DNA of 64,000 bases, from NCBI GenBank assembly GCA_963978545.1, contig OZ021722.1, positions 14,016,301 through 14,080,300 of the forward strand, read 5' to 3'. Shown piece by piece: positions 10,794-23,354 of this stretch (position 1 is its first letter; each line of letters starts with the position of its first letter). Below the pieces are notes generated by a model that was not told the DNA's origin, searched no databases, and saw only the letters and a program-made list of their open reading frames with translations. Origin of the DNA: Linyphia triangularis (taxonomy: Eukaryota > Arthropoda > Arachnida > Araneae > Linyphiidae). The position numbers and the translations under genes are program-made.

Positions 10794-12494
10794 TCCTTTA
10801 TATTAACTTCCATTTTGTGTGTGTGTGTGGTTTGTCGTGTATGTTGATAGCTGACAATTATGCGGTGACCGAATTAACTTCCTTTCCGCAATCCAATCGG
10901 GTTGAAACTTGACATATGGGTTCAATGTCGATGAAAATGCATTTTATCAAATTTTGGGGGCTGTCGCTGTCACGAAAATGTCACTTTTACGGAAAACTAA
11001 TAAACCAACTTGCCGTCATCCAATGGCTCTTGAAATAGCATTTAACCCATTACTAAAGAAACACTTTAACATTTCCATAAATGTTTTAATAAATAAATCA
11101 TAAAATTGTTTTAATCAAAATAAATAAAAGATATTTGAAAGTGAATGCATAAATTCACATCCATTTTATGAATAAATTTTTAAAAGTAGTTAACCGCATA
11201 TTTTGCTGATAGAGATGGTCTCACCAAAGTGAGATAAAAACAAAGCATAAAAATTGGCAATGCATATACAGGATTCATTTTTTTTTTTAAACAATCTCCA
11301 ATTGTGTAGATTTATCTCCGGAAAATCTTTTGAAGTGGCTATGATACGATTGTCGACGCCAGAGTACTTTTTAAAATTTTAAGTAAGTACACAGTAGATT
11401 GCAAATTAATTGCTTATAAATTTACAGTCTACTGAACTGTAAGCATCAGACTGTGAGAAGTTGTCTCACTGAGAGAAAAGTTCGTATTTCAAGAAAAATT
11501 AGCATTAAAACTATGGAGTTGAATATTTCATAAAGAATTTAGTGGAAGAATTAAGATTTTAATTTCTTTCACCAGACAAAAAACATAATACAGTTGGTGG
11601 ATTTTTAATTAAAAAAAATAATTATATGAAACATATACATATGATTATTTTTAATATACAACTTTTTTGTATTATAAAGTTTTATGGCTGTTCCGGTCTT
11701 CGTAATTTTATTCAAGTAAATCCTACGCGTTGATGTGAATATAATAATAATATAAATCTTTCAAGGAAGGTAACAAGCGGAAGAAAAATGTGAAAACTTT
11801 TAAAAGTTAGATAATTGGAGTAGAGGTAGTATACCATAAAATTATTTTTGACACATCACCAAGAAATATATATATTTTTTCATTGTCTCATAAATTTTAA
11901 TCATGGTATGCTTTTTAAGGATGCAGTTATAGTTATTTTTTATTTGTTTTCGAGTTTTCACAGAAGTGGAAGGATTAGTTACCAAATTTCCTTTTTTTAA
12001 TAAAAATCCAAGCGTGATTTTCTTATTGGTATAATTGAAGGAAATATAATTAAGGTTCACTTAAGAATATTGAGGCGATTTATCAATAAAGTGTTCCAAA
12101 ACAGATTGAAATGCTTTTTTTTTTAGATAAGAGGTAAAATGTACACAGTTAATCGTAAAAATAAAAACATATTATTTAACATGATAATAAAACATTAAAA
12201 ATTCCTTTTTTACTATAAATCACGTTCATTATATTTCAACGCATTGCTAACTTTTAAATGCAACTTATTTAAACGATTTCGGGCTCAGATCCAGTTTTCA
12301 CCTCTACGAAGAAAACATCCCTTCCATGCCATTGACTAATTTTTCTTTTATTATAAAACTTTTTAGAATGCATTGTCAACGTCCACGAGTCTATCTTCCA
12401 CGTTTCAGCTTAATTGAATTATGGCAAGTGGATTAATTAGCCTGCCTTTAGCTGCCACAAACAACAAAATTGAAGTTAATATTACGGATTTAAA
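10794..12494 (+). mobile_element. Tandem unit A: family L element, apparently full length
   Basis: The left end (atcctttatattaact..., then a TG microsatellite, then a segment ending in tttatcaaattttggggg) is the diverged inverted repeat of the right end (agaatgcattgtcaacg ... aaattgaagttaatattacg), with about 130 bp of terminal inverted repeat. The core carries a 16-bp-arm hairpin (near 11393-11435), and gtgaatgcataaattcac is a palindrome near 11140. It has no hAT-MITE at the site where units B and C carry one. The small open frames in it recur in the other units only because the DNA is duplicated. Confidence 0.7.
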
Positions 12495-12927
12495 AAAAAA
12501 GAACTCATATATCCCATTTATATTAAGAATAAAAAAAAATTCCATTTCAATTGTAGTGTGAGATATTCTGCTTATTTCTAAGTGAAATTATTTGTAATTT
12601 ATTAACTGAATGTTCAAATTGTTGGAAAACTGTTCGTTTGCTCGTTATTTAAGAAGTCCTAGTAAGAATCATTTCCTATACTCGCTATGCTAAAATCTTC
12701 TAGCCAAGTTCATTTAGAAACGTAAGGATTTCGAATATAAAATATACTATACCCTATTTTTGAGTTTTTAATTCCTCTCATTTCATTTATTGATTCTTTT
12801 CGTACCTTTTGTGAGGTGTAGCCATTTCGTCATTTGGTGCAACTGTGATTGTCCAGACGATACATTCTACCAATCACATACCTCGATTTGCCCCCAACAC
12901 CATTTGGCCGCCACCAAAATATATATA
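12495..12927. repeat. Array spacer with degenerate FB MITE
   Basis: Between units A and B lies a spacer repeated after units B and D. It contains a shortened FB foldback copy (agtcctagtaagaatcatt ... ccttttgtgaggtgtagcc; 12655-12830) and then a conserved piece (gcaactgtgattgtcc ... accatttgg). Confidence 0.7.
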
Positions 12928-15362
12928 TAAATCCCTTATATTAACTTTGATTTTGTGTGTGTGTGGTTTGTCATGTATGTCGATGGCTGACAAATATGCG
13001 GTGACCGAATTAACACCCTTTCCGCCATCCAATCGGGATGAAACTTGACAGATAGGTTCAATGTCGATGAAAATGCATTTTATCAAATTTTGGGGGCTGT
13101 CGCTGTCATTAAAATGTCGCTTTTGCGGGAAACTAATAAACCAACATGCCGTCATCCAATTGCGTTTGAAACAGCATTTAACCGATCATTGAAGAAATAC
13201 TTTCCCATTGCCATAATTGTTTTAATAAATAAATTATAAAGTTGTTTTAATCAAAATAAATAAAAGATATTTGAATGTGAATGCATAAATTCACATCCAT
13301 TTTAATAAATAAATTTTTAAAAGTAGTTAACCACATATTTTGCTGATAGAGATGGTTTTAATCTTAAATATGAGATACAACTAAAGCATAAAATTGGAAA
13401 TGCATATAAAAAAGAGGTCGGAAACATCGATCAAAATAAATATCGATACTATATCGTTGCAAAGAAAAAATATCGATAAAATTTCGATATATCGATACAC
13501 GATTTTTTTAATTTGAATTCCTTCAGAAGCAAAGTTTTTTCGAGCTTTCAACTTTTCATGATTGCTTTTTATAAGGTGACGACTTTTCCAACTGAAATTA
13601 TCTATTACAAAAAAAAACTTATATTTTCGCTTAATTGGTGCAGTGATTTTAAGAAAAATTTAGATAATTTTCAATTGCTTTTAAGTGTATGGCAAAACAT
13701 TGAATATTGGTGACAATTTAACTGTCCCTCAGCCAAGTTCAAACTTTAGTTCTGAAGTTTTTGATAAGGGAATAAAGTAATTCGTAAAAACACATAAAAC
13801 TTCAAAACGATCATCAAAAAACTAAAAATGTTTGAAAATATCGATACATCGGTGACTTTTATCGATATTTTTAAAATCGATATTTTGTTAGAAATATCGA
13901 TAAAAATATCGTCGTACCGATATATCGCCGACCTCTTATATAAAGAATTTATATTAAAAAAAAAATTATGGGTTATATTATTAAATACGAAAAATTTCCA
14001 TTTTGGAAGCAAATTAAAACAGTTTTTTCCTTCTCTATTATTTTGTAAACCGTTTCACTAGGACTAATTCTGCGATAAGTGGTTCAATATTTAAGTAGCA
14101 TTTTTATTCGACTGAAAAAAAAAAAAAAAGAAAAAAAAAAAAAAAAAAAAAACCAGCTTGTAAACATAGAAAATTAATCTCCAATTGTGCAGCTTTATCT
14201 CCGGAAAATCTTTTAAAGTAGCTATGATAGGATTGTCGAGGCCAAAGCACTTTTTAAAATTCAAGTAAATACACAGTAGACTGTGAATTAATTGCTTATA
14301 AATTTACAGTCTACTGAACTGTAAGGATCAGACTGTGAGAAGTTGTCTCACAGAGAGAAAAGTTCGTATTTCAAGAAAAATTAGCATTAAAACTATGGAG
14401 TTGAATATTTCATAAAGAATTTAGTGGAAGAATTAAGATTTTAATTTCTTTCACGAGACAAAAAACATATTACAGTTGGTGGATTTTTAATAAAAATAAA
14501 TAATTATATGAATCGTATACAACTTTTTTGTATTATAAAGTTTTATGGCTGCTCCGGTCTTCGTAGTTTTATTTAAGTAAATCCTACTCGTTGATGTGTG
14601 AATATAATAATAATAATATAAATCTTTCATGGAAGGTAACAAGCGGAAGAAAGATGTGAAAACTTTTAAAAGTTAGATAATTGGAGGAGAGGTAGTATAC
14701 CATAAAATTATTTTTGACACATCACAAGAAATATATATATTTTTTTCATTGTCTCAAATTTTAATCATGGTATGCTTTTTAAGGACGTAGTTATAATTAT
14801 TTTTCATTTGTTTTCGAGTTTTTACAGAAGTGGAAGGATTCGTTACCAAATTTTCTTTTTAATAAAAATCCAAGCGTGATTTTCTTATTGGTATAATTGA
14901 AGGAAACATATTTAAGGTTCACTTAAAAAGTTTGAGGCGATATTATCTACAAAGTGTTCCAAAGCAGATTGAAATGCCTTTTTTTTTTTAAGATAAGATG
15001 TAAAATGTACACTCTTAATCGTAAAAATAAAAACATATTAGGTAACATGATAATAAAACATTAAAAATTCCTTTTTTACTATAAATCACGCTCATTATAT
15101 TTCAACTCATTGCTGACTTTTAAATGCAACTTATTTAAACGATTTCGGGCAGACATCCAGTTTTCACCACTACGTTAGAAAACATCCCTTTCATGCCATT
15201 GACTATTTTTTCTTTTGCTATAAAACTTGTTAGAATGCATTGTCATCGTCCACGAGTCTATCTTCCACGTTTCAGCTTAATTTAATTATGGCAAGTGGTT
15301 TAATTAACTTGCCGTTAGATGCCACAAACAACAAAATTGAAGTTAATATTACGTATTTAAAA
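12928..15362 (+). mobile_element. Tandem unit B: family L element with nested hAT-type MITE
   Basis: Same architecture as unit A, starting at atcccttatattaactttg and ending at aaattgaagttaatattacg. It differs by the MITE at 13412-13937 and about 200 bp of extra sequence that follows (13940-14160, ending in a long A run). The conserved hairpin is near 14270-14312. Unit B is closer to unit C than to A. Confidence 0.7.
13412..13937 (+). mobile_element. hAT-type MITE 'DRE', copy 1 (526 bp)
   Basis: Perfect 10-bp terminal inverted repeats AAGAGGTCGG ... CCGACCTCTT. The flanking 8-bp target duplication is atataaaa / atataaag (13404-13411, 13938-13945), the size expected for hAT elements. Near both ends are clusters of the 8-bp palindrome TATCGATA, three exact copies on the left and three on the right, plus near matches. 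There is no transposase, and the 66-codon frame inside is not a plausible protein. Related copies lie at 16285 and, inverted, at 41400. Confidence 0.85.
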
Positions 15363-15802
15363 AAAAAAAAATTATATTTAACGTTTATAACAAGAATAAA
15401 AAAAATTCAATTTAAATTGTACAGTGAGATATTCTGCGTATTTCTAAGTGAAATTATTTGTAATTTATTAACTGAATGAGCAAATTGTTGGAAAACTGTT
15501 CGTTTGCTCGTTATTTAAGAAGAAGTCCTAGTAAGAATCATTTCCTATACTCGCTATTCTACAATCTTCTAGCCAAGTTCATTTAGAAACGTAAGGATTT
15601 CGAATATAAAATATACTATACCCTATTTTTGAATTTTTAATTCATGTCATTTCATTTATTGATCCTTTTCGTACCCTTTGTGAGGTGAAGCCATTTCGTC
15701 AGTTGGGGCAACTGTGATTGGCCAAAAGATACATTCTACCAATCACATACCCGGATTTGCCCCAAATACCATTTGGTCACCACCAAAATAATATATATAT
15801 AT
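15363..15802. repeat. Array spacer with degenerate FB MITE, second copy
   Basis: Repeats the spacer at 12495-12927, including the shortened FB copy (about 15520-15695) and the gcaactgtgattggcc ... accatttggtca segment. Confidence 0.7.
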
Positions 15803-16284
15803 ATCCCTTATATTGACTTTGATTTTGTGTGTGTGTGGTTTGTCGTGTATGTCGATGGTTGACAAATATGGGATGGTCGAATTAACTCCCTTTCCGCCAT
15901 CCAATCTTGATGAAACTTGACAGGTAGGTTCAATGTCGATAAAAATGCATTTCATCAAATTTGGGGGGCTGTCGCTGTCATTAAAATGTCGCTTTTGCAG
16001 AAAACTATTAAACCTACTTGCTGTCATCCAATTGCGTTTGAAACAGCATTTAACCGATCATTGAAGAAACACTTTCCCATTGCCATAAATGTTTTAATAA
16101 ATAAATTATAAAATTGTTTTAATTAAAATAAATAAAACATAATTGAATGTGAATGCATAAATTCACATCCGTTTTAATGAATAAATTTTCAAAAGTAGTT
16201 AACCGCATATTTTGCTGATAGAGATGCTTTTAATCTTTAAAATGAAATACAAATAAAGCATAAAAATTGGCAATGCATATAAAG

Positions 16285-16809
16285 TACAAGTTGGAAACAT
16301 CGATCAAAATAAATATCGAGACTATATCGTTGCATAGAAAAAATATCGTTAAAATATTGATATATCGATACATGATTTTTTTAATTTGAATTCCTTCAGA
16401 AGCAAAGTTTTTTCGAGCTTTCCACTTTTCATGATTGCTTTTTATAAGGTGACGACTTTTTCAACTGAAATTATCTATTACAAAAAAAAACTTATATTTT
16501 CGCTTAATTGGTGCAGTGATTTTAAGAAAAATTTAGATAATTTTCAATTGCTTTTAAGTGTATGGCAAAACATTGAATATTGGTGACAATTTAACTGTCC
16601 CTCAGCCAAGTTCAAACTTTAGTTCTGAAGTTTTTGAAAAGGGAATAAAGTAATTCGTAAAAACACATAAAACTACAAAACGATCATCAAAAAACTAAAA
16701 ATGTTTGAAAATATCGATACATCGGTGACTTTTATCGATATTTTTAAAATCGATATTTTGTTAGAAATATCGATAAAATATCGTCGTACCGATATATCGC
16801 CGACCTCTT
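16285..16809 (+). mobile_element. hAT-type MITE 'DRE', copy 2 (525 bp)
   Basis: Nearly identical to the copy at 13412 and flanked by the same 8-bp duplication atataaag (16277-16284 and 16810-16817). The left terminus has decayed to tacaagttgg; the right is intact (CCGACCTCTT). An identical target at the equivalent position shows that one insertion was copied when the tandem unit duplicated. Confidence 0.85.
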
Positions 16810-18223
16810 ATATAAAGAATTTATATTAAAAAAAAAAATTATGGGTTATATTATTAAATACGAAAAATTTCCATTTTGGAAGCAAATTAAAACAGTTTTT
16901 TCCTTCTCCATTATTTTGTAAACTGTTTCACAAGGACTAATTCTGCGATAAGCGGTTCAATCTTTAAATAGCATTTTAATTCGACTGAAAAATAAACCAG
17001 CTTTTAAACATAGAAAGTAATTTTTTGTTTTGTTATTAATCTCCAATTGTGCAGCTTTATCTCCGGAAAATCTTTTGAAGTAGCTATGATACGATTGTCG
17101 AGGCTAAAGCACTTTTAAAATTCTAAGTAAGTACACAGTAGACTGTAAATTAATTGCTTATAAATTTACGGTATACTGAACTGTAAGCATCAGACTCTAA
17201 GAATTTGTCTCACTGAGAGAAAAATTCGTATTTCAAGAAAAATTAGCATTAAAACTATGGAGTTGGAATATTTCATAAAGAATTTAGTGGAAGAATTAAG
17301 ATTTTAATTTCTTTCACCAGACAAAAACACATAATACAGTTGATGAATTTTTAATAAAAAAAAAAATAATAATAATCGTATGAAACGTATACAACTTTTT
17401 CTTGTAAAGTTTTTTGGCTGTTCCGGTCTTCATAGTTTGTTCAAGTAAATCCTTCGCGTTGATGTGAATATAAATATAATATAAATCTTTCATGGAAGGT
17501 AACAAGCGGAAGAAAGATGTGAAAACTTTTAAAAGTTAGATAATTGGAGAAGATTTAGTGTACCATAAAATAATTTTTTGACACATCACAAGAAATATAT
17601 ATTTTTTCATATTCTCATAGATTTTAATCATGGTATGCTTTTTAAGGACGTAGTTATAGTTATTTTTCATTTGTTTTCGAATTTCCACAGAAGTGGAAGG
17701 ATTCGTTACCAAATTTCCTTTTTTTAATAAAAATCCAAGCGTGATTTTCTTATTGGTATAATTGAAGGAAATATATTTAAGGTTCACTTAAGAGTTTTCA
17801 GGCGATATTATTTACAAAGTGTTACAAAACAGATTGAAACTTTTTTTTTTTTTTTTTAGATAATTAAAATATACAGAGTTAATCGTAAAAATAAAAAAAA
17901 TATTAGGTAACATGATAATAAAACATAAAAAATTCCTTTTTGAATATAAATCCTTTGTATTACTTTCATTATATTTCAACGCATTGCTAACTTTTAAATG
18001 CAACTTTTTTAAACGATTTTGGGTTCAAATCCAGTTTTCACCACTACGAAGAAGACATCCATTCCATGCTATTGACTATAAATCTTTCTTTGCTATAAAA
18101 GTTGTTAGAATGCATTGTCATCTTCCGCGAGTCTATCTTCCACGTTTCAGCTTAATTGAATTATGGCAAGTTGCTTAATTAGCCTGCCGTTAGCTGCTAC
18201 AAATAACCAAATTGAAGCCATAG

Positions 18224-18670
18224 AGCGGCTGTTCCGGATTATCTCGTCCTTTTATCCCCAGTTTTTCCAGCAATACACAATATTTTTAAATTTATAAATA
18301 AAATTTAAAATAAAATATTTTTTAATATTTTTATTAGGATTATAGTTTAAAACCCATTTAAAAGAAATTGAAAAAAAAAAAATAATAATAATTATATGTT
18401 AGTTGGTTGGTTGTTTTCAAATTATCTGGCGCCGTCAGCAACACGAGGGCTATAATGCACCGAAACATTCGTCATTAGACAAGCCAACATACATTTACAA
18501 ACACCAAATGCCTAACACGGGACTCGGAACCCGCAACCTCGCTGTCTAGAAGCTAGCACGCTAACCATTGTACCGTTTGGTTGGCAATTATATGTTAGAA
18601 TCAGAAATATAATTTAAAAATTATTGCAGGGAAAATAACTGCACAATTTTGCCCATTCCCTGGACGCTCA
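18224..18670. mobile_element. Small element splitting unit C, itself carrying SINE A
   Basis: Family L sequence is broken here by about 445 bp. The insert's ends are weak inverted repeats (agcggctgttccgg / ...ccctggacgct), with better inner ones (tttttccagcaata / ttattgcagggaaaa). Removing the SINE at 18403-18585 leaves about 260 bp. Classification is unknown. Confidence 0.5.
18403..18585 (-). mobile_element. SINE A copy 5
   Basis: Minus-strand tRNA-derived SINE with CCAA tail, flanked by the perfect 13-bp target duplication aattatatgttag (18390-18402 and 18586-18598). It is nested in the insert that splits unit C. Confidence 0.93.
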
Positions 18671-18690
18671 ATAGATTACGGATTTAAAAA

Positions 18691-19850
18691 GAAAAATGCA
18701 ATTTTCCGTTTATAACATGAATAAAAAAAAATGTTCCATTTAAATTGCAGTGTGAGATATTCTGCGTATTTCTAAGTGATATTATTTGTAATTTTTTATT
18801 AGAATAAGCAAATTGTTTATCATTATTTTTTTCATATTCTCATAAATTTTAATCATGGTACGCTTTTTAAGGATTCAGTTATAGTTATTTTTCATTTGTT
18901 ACAAATTTTCTTTTTTTAATAAAAATTCAAGAGTGATTTTCTCATTGGTATAATTGAAAGAAATATATTTAATGTTCTCTTAAGAGTTTTGAGGTGATAT
19001 TATCTACAAAGTGTTCCAAAGCAGATAGAAATGCCTTTTTTTTTATGATAAGAGGTAAAACGTACACTCTTCGTAAAAATAAAAAAATATTAGGTAACAT
19101 ATGATAATAAAAAATTAAAAATTCCTTTTTTTACTACAAATCCTTTGTATTACATTCATTATATTTCAACGCATTGCTAACTTTTAAATGCAACTTATTT
19201 AAACGATTTTGGGCTCAGATCCAGTTTTCACCACTACGATGAAAACATCTCTTCCATGTCATTGACTAATTTTTCTTTTGCTATAAAACTTGTTAGAATG
19301 CATTGTCATCGTCCACGAATCTATCTTCCACGTTTCAGCTTAATTTAATTATGGCAAGTGGATTAATTAGCCTGCCGTTAGCTGCCACAAACAACAAAAT
19401 ATAAGTTAATATTACGGATTTAAAAAAAAAAAAAAATGCAATTTCCCGTTTTTAACAAGAGTAAAATAGTGTTCCACTTAAATTGTACTGTGAGGTATTC
19501 TGCGTACCATTTGTAATTTATTAACTGAATGAACAAATTGTTGGAAAACTGTTAGTTTGCTCGTTATTTAAAAAAAGTCCTAGTCAGAATCATTTCCTAT
19601 ACTCGCTATGCTAAAATCTTCTAGCCAAGTTCATTTAGAAACGTAAGGATTTCGAATATAAAATATATTATACGCTATTTGTGAGTTTTTAATTCATGTC
19701 ATTTCATTAAATGATCCTTTTCCTACCTTTTGAGAAATGTATCCATTTCGTCAGTTGGGGCAAATGTGATTGTCCAGACGATACATTAAACCAATCACAT
19801 GCCTGGATTTGCTCCAGATACCGTTCTCATCCGGGACATCTGATACTGCC
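18691..19850 (+). repeat. Tandem unit D: partial family L unit and spacer
   Basis: After the post-unit spacer sequence (tgtgagatattctgcg...) the array restarts inside the unit near 18823 (tttttcatattctcataaattttaatcatgg) and runs to a right end near 19405 (aatattacggattt). The spacer with the shortened FB element (19561-19745) then follows. The left half of the unit, including the hAT MITE, is absent. The array ends near 19850. Confidence 0.65.
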
Positions 19851-20721
19851 ATTTCACTAGTGTCTTACTTTGAAACGAACACACTCAACATACCAAAAAA
19901 ATATATTCACTTTCCTTGTTAAAAAGAAAACGATATTTTTTCAGAGTCTTTCCAACTTTAATTGTAAGTGTTAGAGGTTGCATTTTTTTCGCAATTCGGG
20001 ATCTAGCCATGGGTGCAACTATAATCCCGGCAGGGGGCGCTCGTTTTTAGAGAGCAGACGCCATCTCGTTAGCGCTTGTCCTTGGAATTAAGAAGTTCTA
20101 GAAAGTTATTTCTCGTGAATTGTCATTCTGTGGTCGTAACGAGGAGGAGAGAGAATTTATTCATGAAAGACTATGAGTGGGGAGGGGGGGGGGGGGGGGG
20201 GGGAGAGAAAAAAATATAGATGAGAGTGCGTTTCAAATTTTCTGCATCAATTTCAAAAGGGTAGATTCAAGCGTTAAGCTAGGAATTCCTGCTATTTTGG
20301 TCTCAATTAAAATATTCTGCTGAGAAGAAATGAAGTTTCGAAAATCTGGGGATTGTGTTTCATTATGGGTTTAGGACCCCCCCCCCCCCCACTTCTCCAT
20401 TTATATTGAAGAGCTAAAAATAATTGCTAAGGTGTGTAAATTAATTTCTGAATAGATTGCGTAGCACCTTACTGAGGAAGAGAAAAAAAAAAGAGGAAGG
20501 ATAATTTATAAAAAAGAAAAATGTAACTCAAAGTGAGCAGCTATTTAAGTTTGATATGTGTCGCTTCAAAATGAGGAGGAGTTATAGCAGAATGTGGGGC
20601 AAATGCGATTGGACATTAGGAGAATTAGGTTACTTGTTTGACCAATTGCATCTCTGGTCTTGACCCAAAAGCCGTCATCTATCATCTTTCTGCGTAAGTC
20701 ACACATCTGATTGAAACTATA
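19851..20721. other. Unique DNA with G and C homopolymer runs
   Basis: No gene recognised. A run of about 20 G lies near 20179-20203 and a run of about 14 C near 20372-20391, both G-quadruplex-prone and both likely weak points for sequencing. A short GC-rich patch lies at 20020-20090. Confidence 0.5.
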
Positions 20722-20725
20722 TTAA

Positions 20726-20951
20726 CCCATTAATGACGGTTGGTTTAGAAAATTTGCCAATTAACATGTTAGTTTTTTCTTTGCTGATAAATTGCAATTA
20801 TGTATCCACTTAGTGTTTTTTTTTAACAAACGTAAAAATAATTTTCCAAAAAATCTGAAAATTTCAAAATGTACTTTAAATTATCTACATACACGAGATA
20901 AAAATTAAAAAAAGACGACTTTTTATCTATTTCAAAGTCGTTTTTAATGGG
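20726..20951. mobile_element. piggyBac-like MITE (226 bp)
   Basis: Flanked by TTAA on both sides (20722-20725, 20952-20955). The ends read CCCATTAATGACG ... ACGACT-rich segment ... TTTTTAATGGG, an inverted repeat beginning with CCC directly after TTAA, as in piggyBac elements. It has no coding capacity. Confidence 0.7.
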
Positions 20952-20955
20952 TTAA

Positions 20956-21036
20956 CCTTCACTAAAATATCCCTTTAATAAGTTTTCTGTTTGTGTTCAA
21001 CTGTGTCTATATTGGCAGGAGAAATATTAAATTGTC

Positions 21037-21068
<32 letters not shown>

Positions 21069-22089
21069 GTTGTAAACGTTCTACTAAACTGGTTAAGAGG
21101 TCCCAATAAAATTATTCGTTTACTTATAAAGTTTATGGGTAATGATTTTTTTAGTGGAAAATCTTTATATATGTAATTAGTTAAATACTTTGTAGTTTTC
21201 TTGCTCGATACGAATTTGCAGATTGCACAGTACGCAATAATAATAATAACAATATATAAAATCAAGCCCCGGCTGTATTCTTGGTTCTAAAGTGGTATAA
21301 TATTGGGATTTACATCAAAAACCACCCGATAAGGATAATTTAATTTGAAAGCATAAACTATTTTTTATTAAAAACTTTAAACAAGCAGAACTACAAAAAT
21401 TCGCTTGAAATAGACTACACTTGTTGCGCATTTGCTCCATTTTCTCTTAAAATTCATTTCGAAGAGTCTGCTCTAGGATCTGTTTTCAAAATTGAGTTTT
21501 TCTCTGGCAACAGAAAATGTTCCTTGCGTAAGTAAAATTTGATATGGAGCATTAGAGTAATTCAAAGAAACGCCCTTTTTCTAAAGGGGAAAAAAAAATA
21601 GATCTATAGAGTAGATATAAATTCTCTGATTCCATTATCCTATTTCCGTGTTGCATTATAAAACTAAACGTCGGCGTCGGCTGATAGGTTTCCATAGCAA
21701 CTGAGCTTTTAATCCTGATCGAAATAAGGTTTCATGTTGCTAAGGTTAGTTAAGAAAAAAATCTCCAGTCTCATAATTTACTCTTTCCCTCAGTTTCGGT
21801 GGAAAATATTTTCTTGGGACTTTACGTCTTCTAAGCGAGTATCAACCTAAAGAATCTTTAGGACAGGTCTTACACATATTTCCACCTTTTATTTAAAACC
21901 CAAATTAATGGATGATTCACCAATTCAGATGCTCCAAATATGCATAAGAGTTTATTTACAATTGTGCATTGTGTTATTTACTTGAAAATTAAAGTTAAAA
22001 AAAATCAGAAATAGTCCACAATTTTTTAGAAGTTGTGATACTACTCTGCAGATAGCAGCACTATAGAAAAATGTAATTGAAGCACGTTG
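20956..22089. other. AT-rich DNA with an A run, nothing recognised
   Basis: A poly-A run of about 27 lies near 21041-21067. Otherwise no gene, RNA or shared repeat is visible; open frames around 20975-21265 are translations of this A run and its flanks. Confidence 0.4.
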
Positions 22090-22748
22090 TAGACTGAGAG
22101 GCGACTGCAATTTTCGGACCTCATTGAACATCATTTTGAATTTTTTTATAGAAATTGGAGAAGAGTGAGTAGATTACGAATCCACTGGTCTGCCGTGGCA
22201 AAAATGGCCGAAACTGGTCATAAATCGACTTTTAAAAAGTTGAACTAAATCCAATTGCCAAATGCACCATAACTTGCCAAATAATGTGCATTTTTTTATT
22301 TGGTAACCCTAATTCTTTAATTTTCAATTAAGAAGGTTGCAAACGATTCGGATGTGGCTATGGCTTACTTGCATCTTTTACAAATGAGCCAAATTGGCAA
22401 TAAACATTACGTCACTGATGACGTAATTGATGTCGTCGATTTGGCTTACTTTTAAAAGATACAAGTTTTCCGAGCCAGAGATCAGAAATCGTTTGCGCTT
22501 TTTCTCATTGAAAATCAAAATGCAGTGGGTTGCCAGACGAAAAAGTTTGTTCTCTTTTTGGAAAGTTATGACATATTTGGCAATTGGATTTTAGTTCGAC
22601 TCATTCCAAGTCGATTTTTGATCAGTTTCGGCCATTTTTGCCACGGCAGACCAGTGGATTCGTAATCTACTAACTTTTCTCCAATTTCTATAAAAAATTC
22701 AGAATGATGTTCGATGGGGTCCAAAAATTGCAGTCGTCTCTTGGACTA
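22090..22748. mobile_element. Long-TIR foldback element M2, copy 2 (empty of SINE)
   Basis: Full-length partner of 5991-6830, 659 bp, with inverted arms running from tagactgagaggcgactgc to gcagtcgtctcttggacta. It contains the intact site (aaacgattcggatg) that carries SINE A in copy 1. It has no coding capacity. Confidence 0.85.
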
Positions 22749-23354
22749 TTATGGAAACCTAAGAAATCTTATCTCAATAATATATTACAATTTCTTACTC
22801 TTATGCACTTTCAAAACATGCTATTTCTCAAAGTAATTTTAAATGAGCAGGTTACCCACCCACTAATATGAAAACAATAGTATCAAGGAAAGAGAAAAAA
22901 TATTCCTGGAATTTTAATGATTAAAGGGTGGAGAAATTTGAACTCCACCTGTTTAGAATGGTATGAAGAAGGGATCTTCTTAGATCTGTGCATACATCCA
23001 ACTTAGATATTTAAGTATCTGTTTCTTAAAATAAATTAAAATTCTAGTTTAAAAAAAAACAAAAAAATTCTAGTTAAAAAAAAAAAAAAAATCTAGTTTT
23101 TAAGGAAGAAAATAAAATAAAAAATTATTTACAATTTTTTCCAAGGTTACATAAAATATAAAAAATAATAATTATATGGTAGAAACTTTAAACTTTTTTA
23201 TATTGCTATATTTTTGGTCACTAACTTCAAATTGACTACCCCACCAAATCTAGACCAATACCCATATAAATCTTTAGCCACATTTTTATCTGGGGGGTGG
23301 AAACTTAAACAAAAGGAATTTACAGTAATATGCTTATTCTCAGAATGAGGAAAA
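22749..23354. other. AT-rich spacer, nothing recognised
   Basis: Short A runs near 23050-23092; no gene or shared repeat recognised. Confidence 0.4.

Larger units (their letters stand above)
15803..18690 (+). mobile_element. Tandem unit C: family L element, interrupted at its right end
   Basis: Same order of parts as units A and B: TG-rich left end, nested MITE at 16285, hairpin near 17136-17178, right end near 18110-18222. The right terminus is split. The sequence runs to aaattgaagcca, is interrupted at about 18224-18670 by another insertion, and resumes with attacggattt. Confidence 0.65.

Noticed and set aside
13045..16111. 64-residue frames repeated at 10909, 13045 and 15917, and 66-residue frames at 13513 and 16386
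   Set aside because: They are conserved only because the tandem units are copies; the changes do not favour synonymous sites by eye, and copies elsewhere are broken.
11842..17787. Minus-strand frames of about 72-83 residues at 11842 and 17536
   Set aside because: Same reason: duplicated DNA of family L, very rich in Lys, Asn and Ile, no domain.
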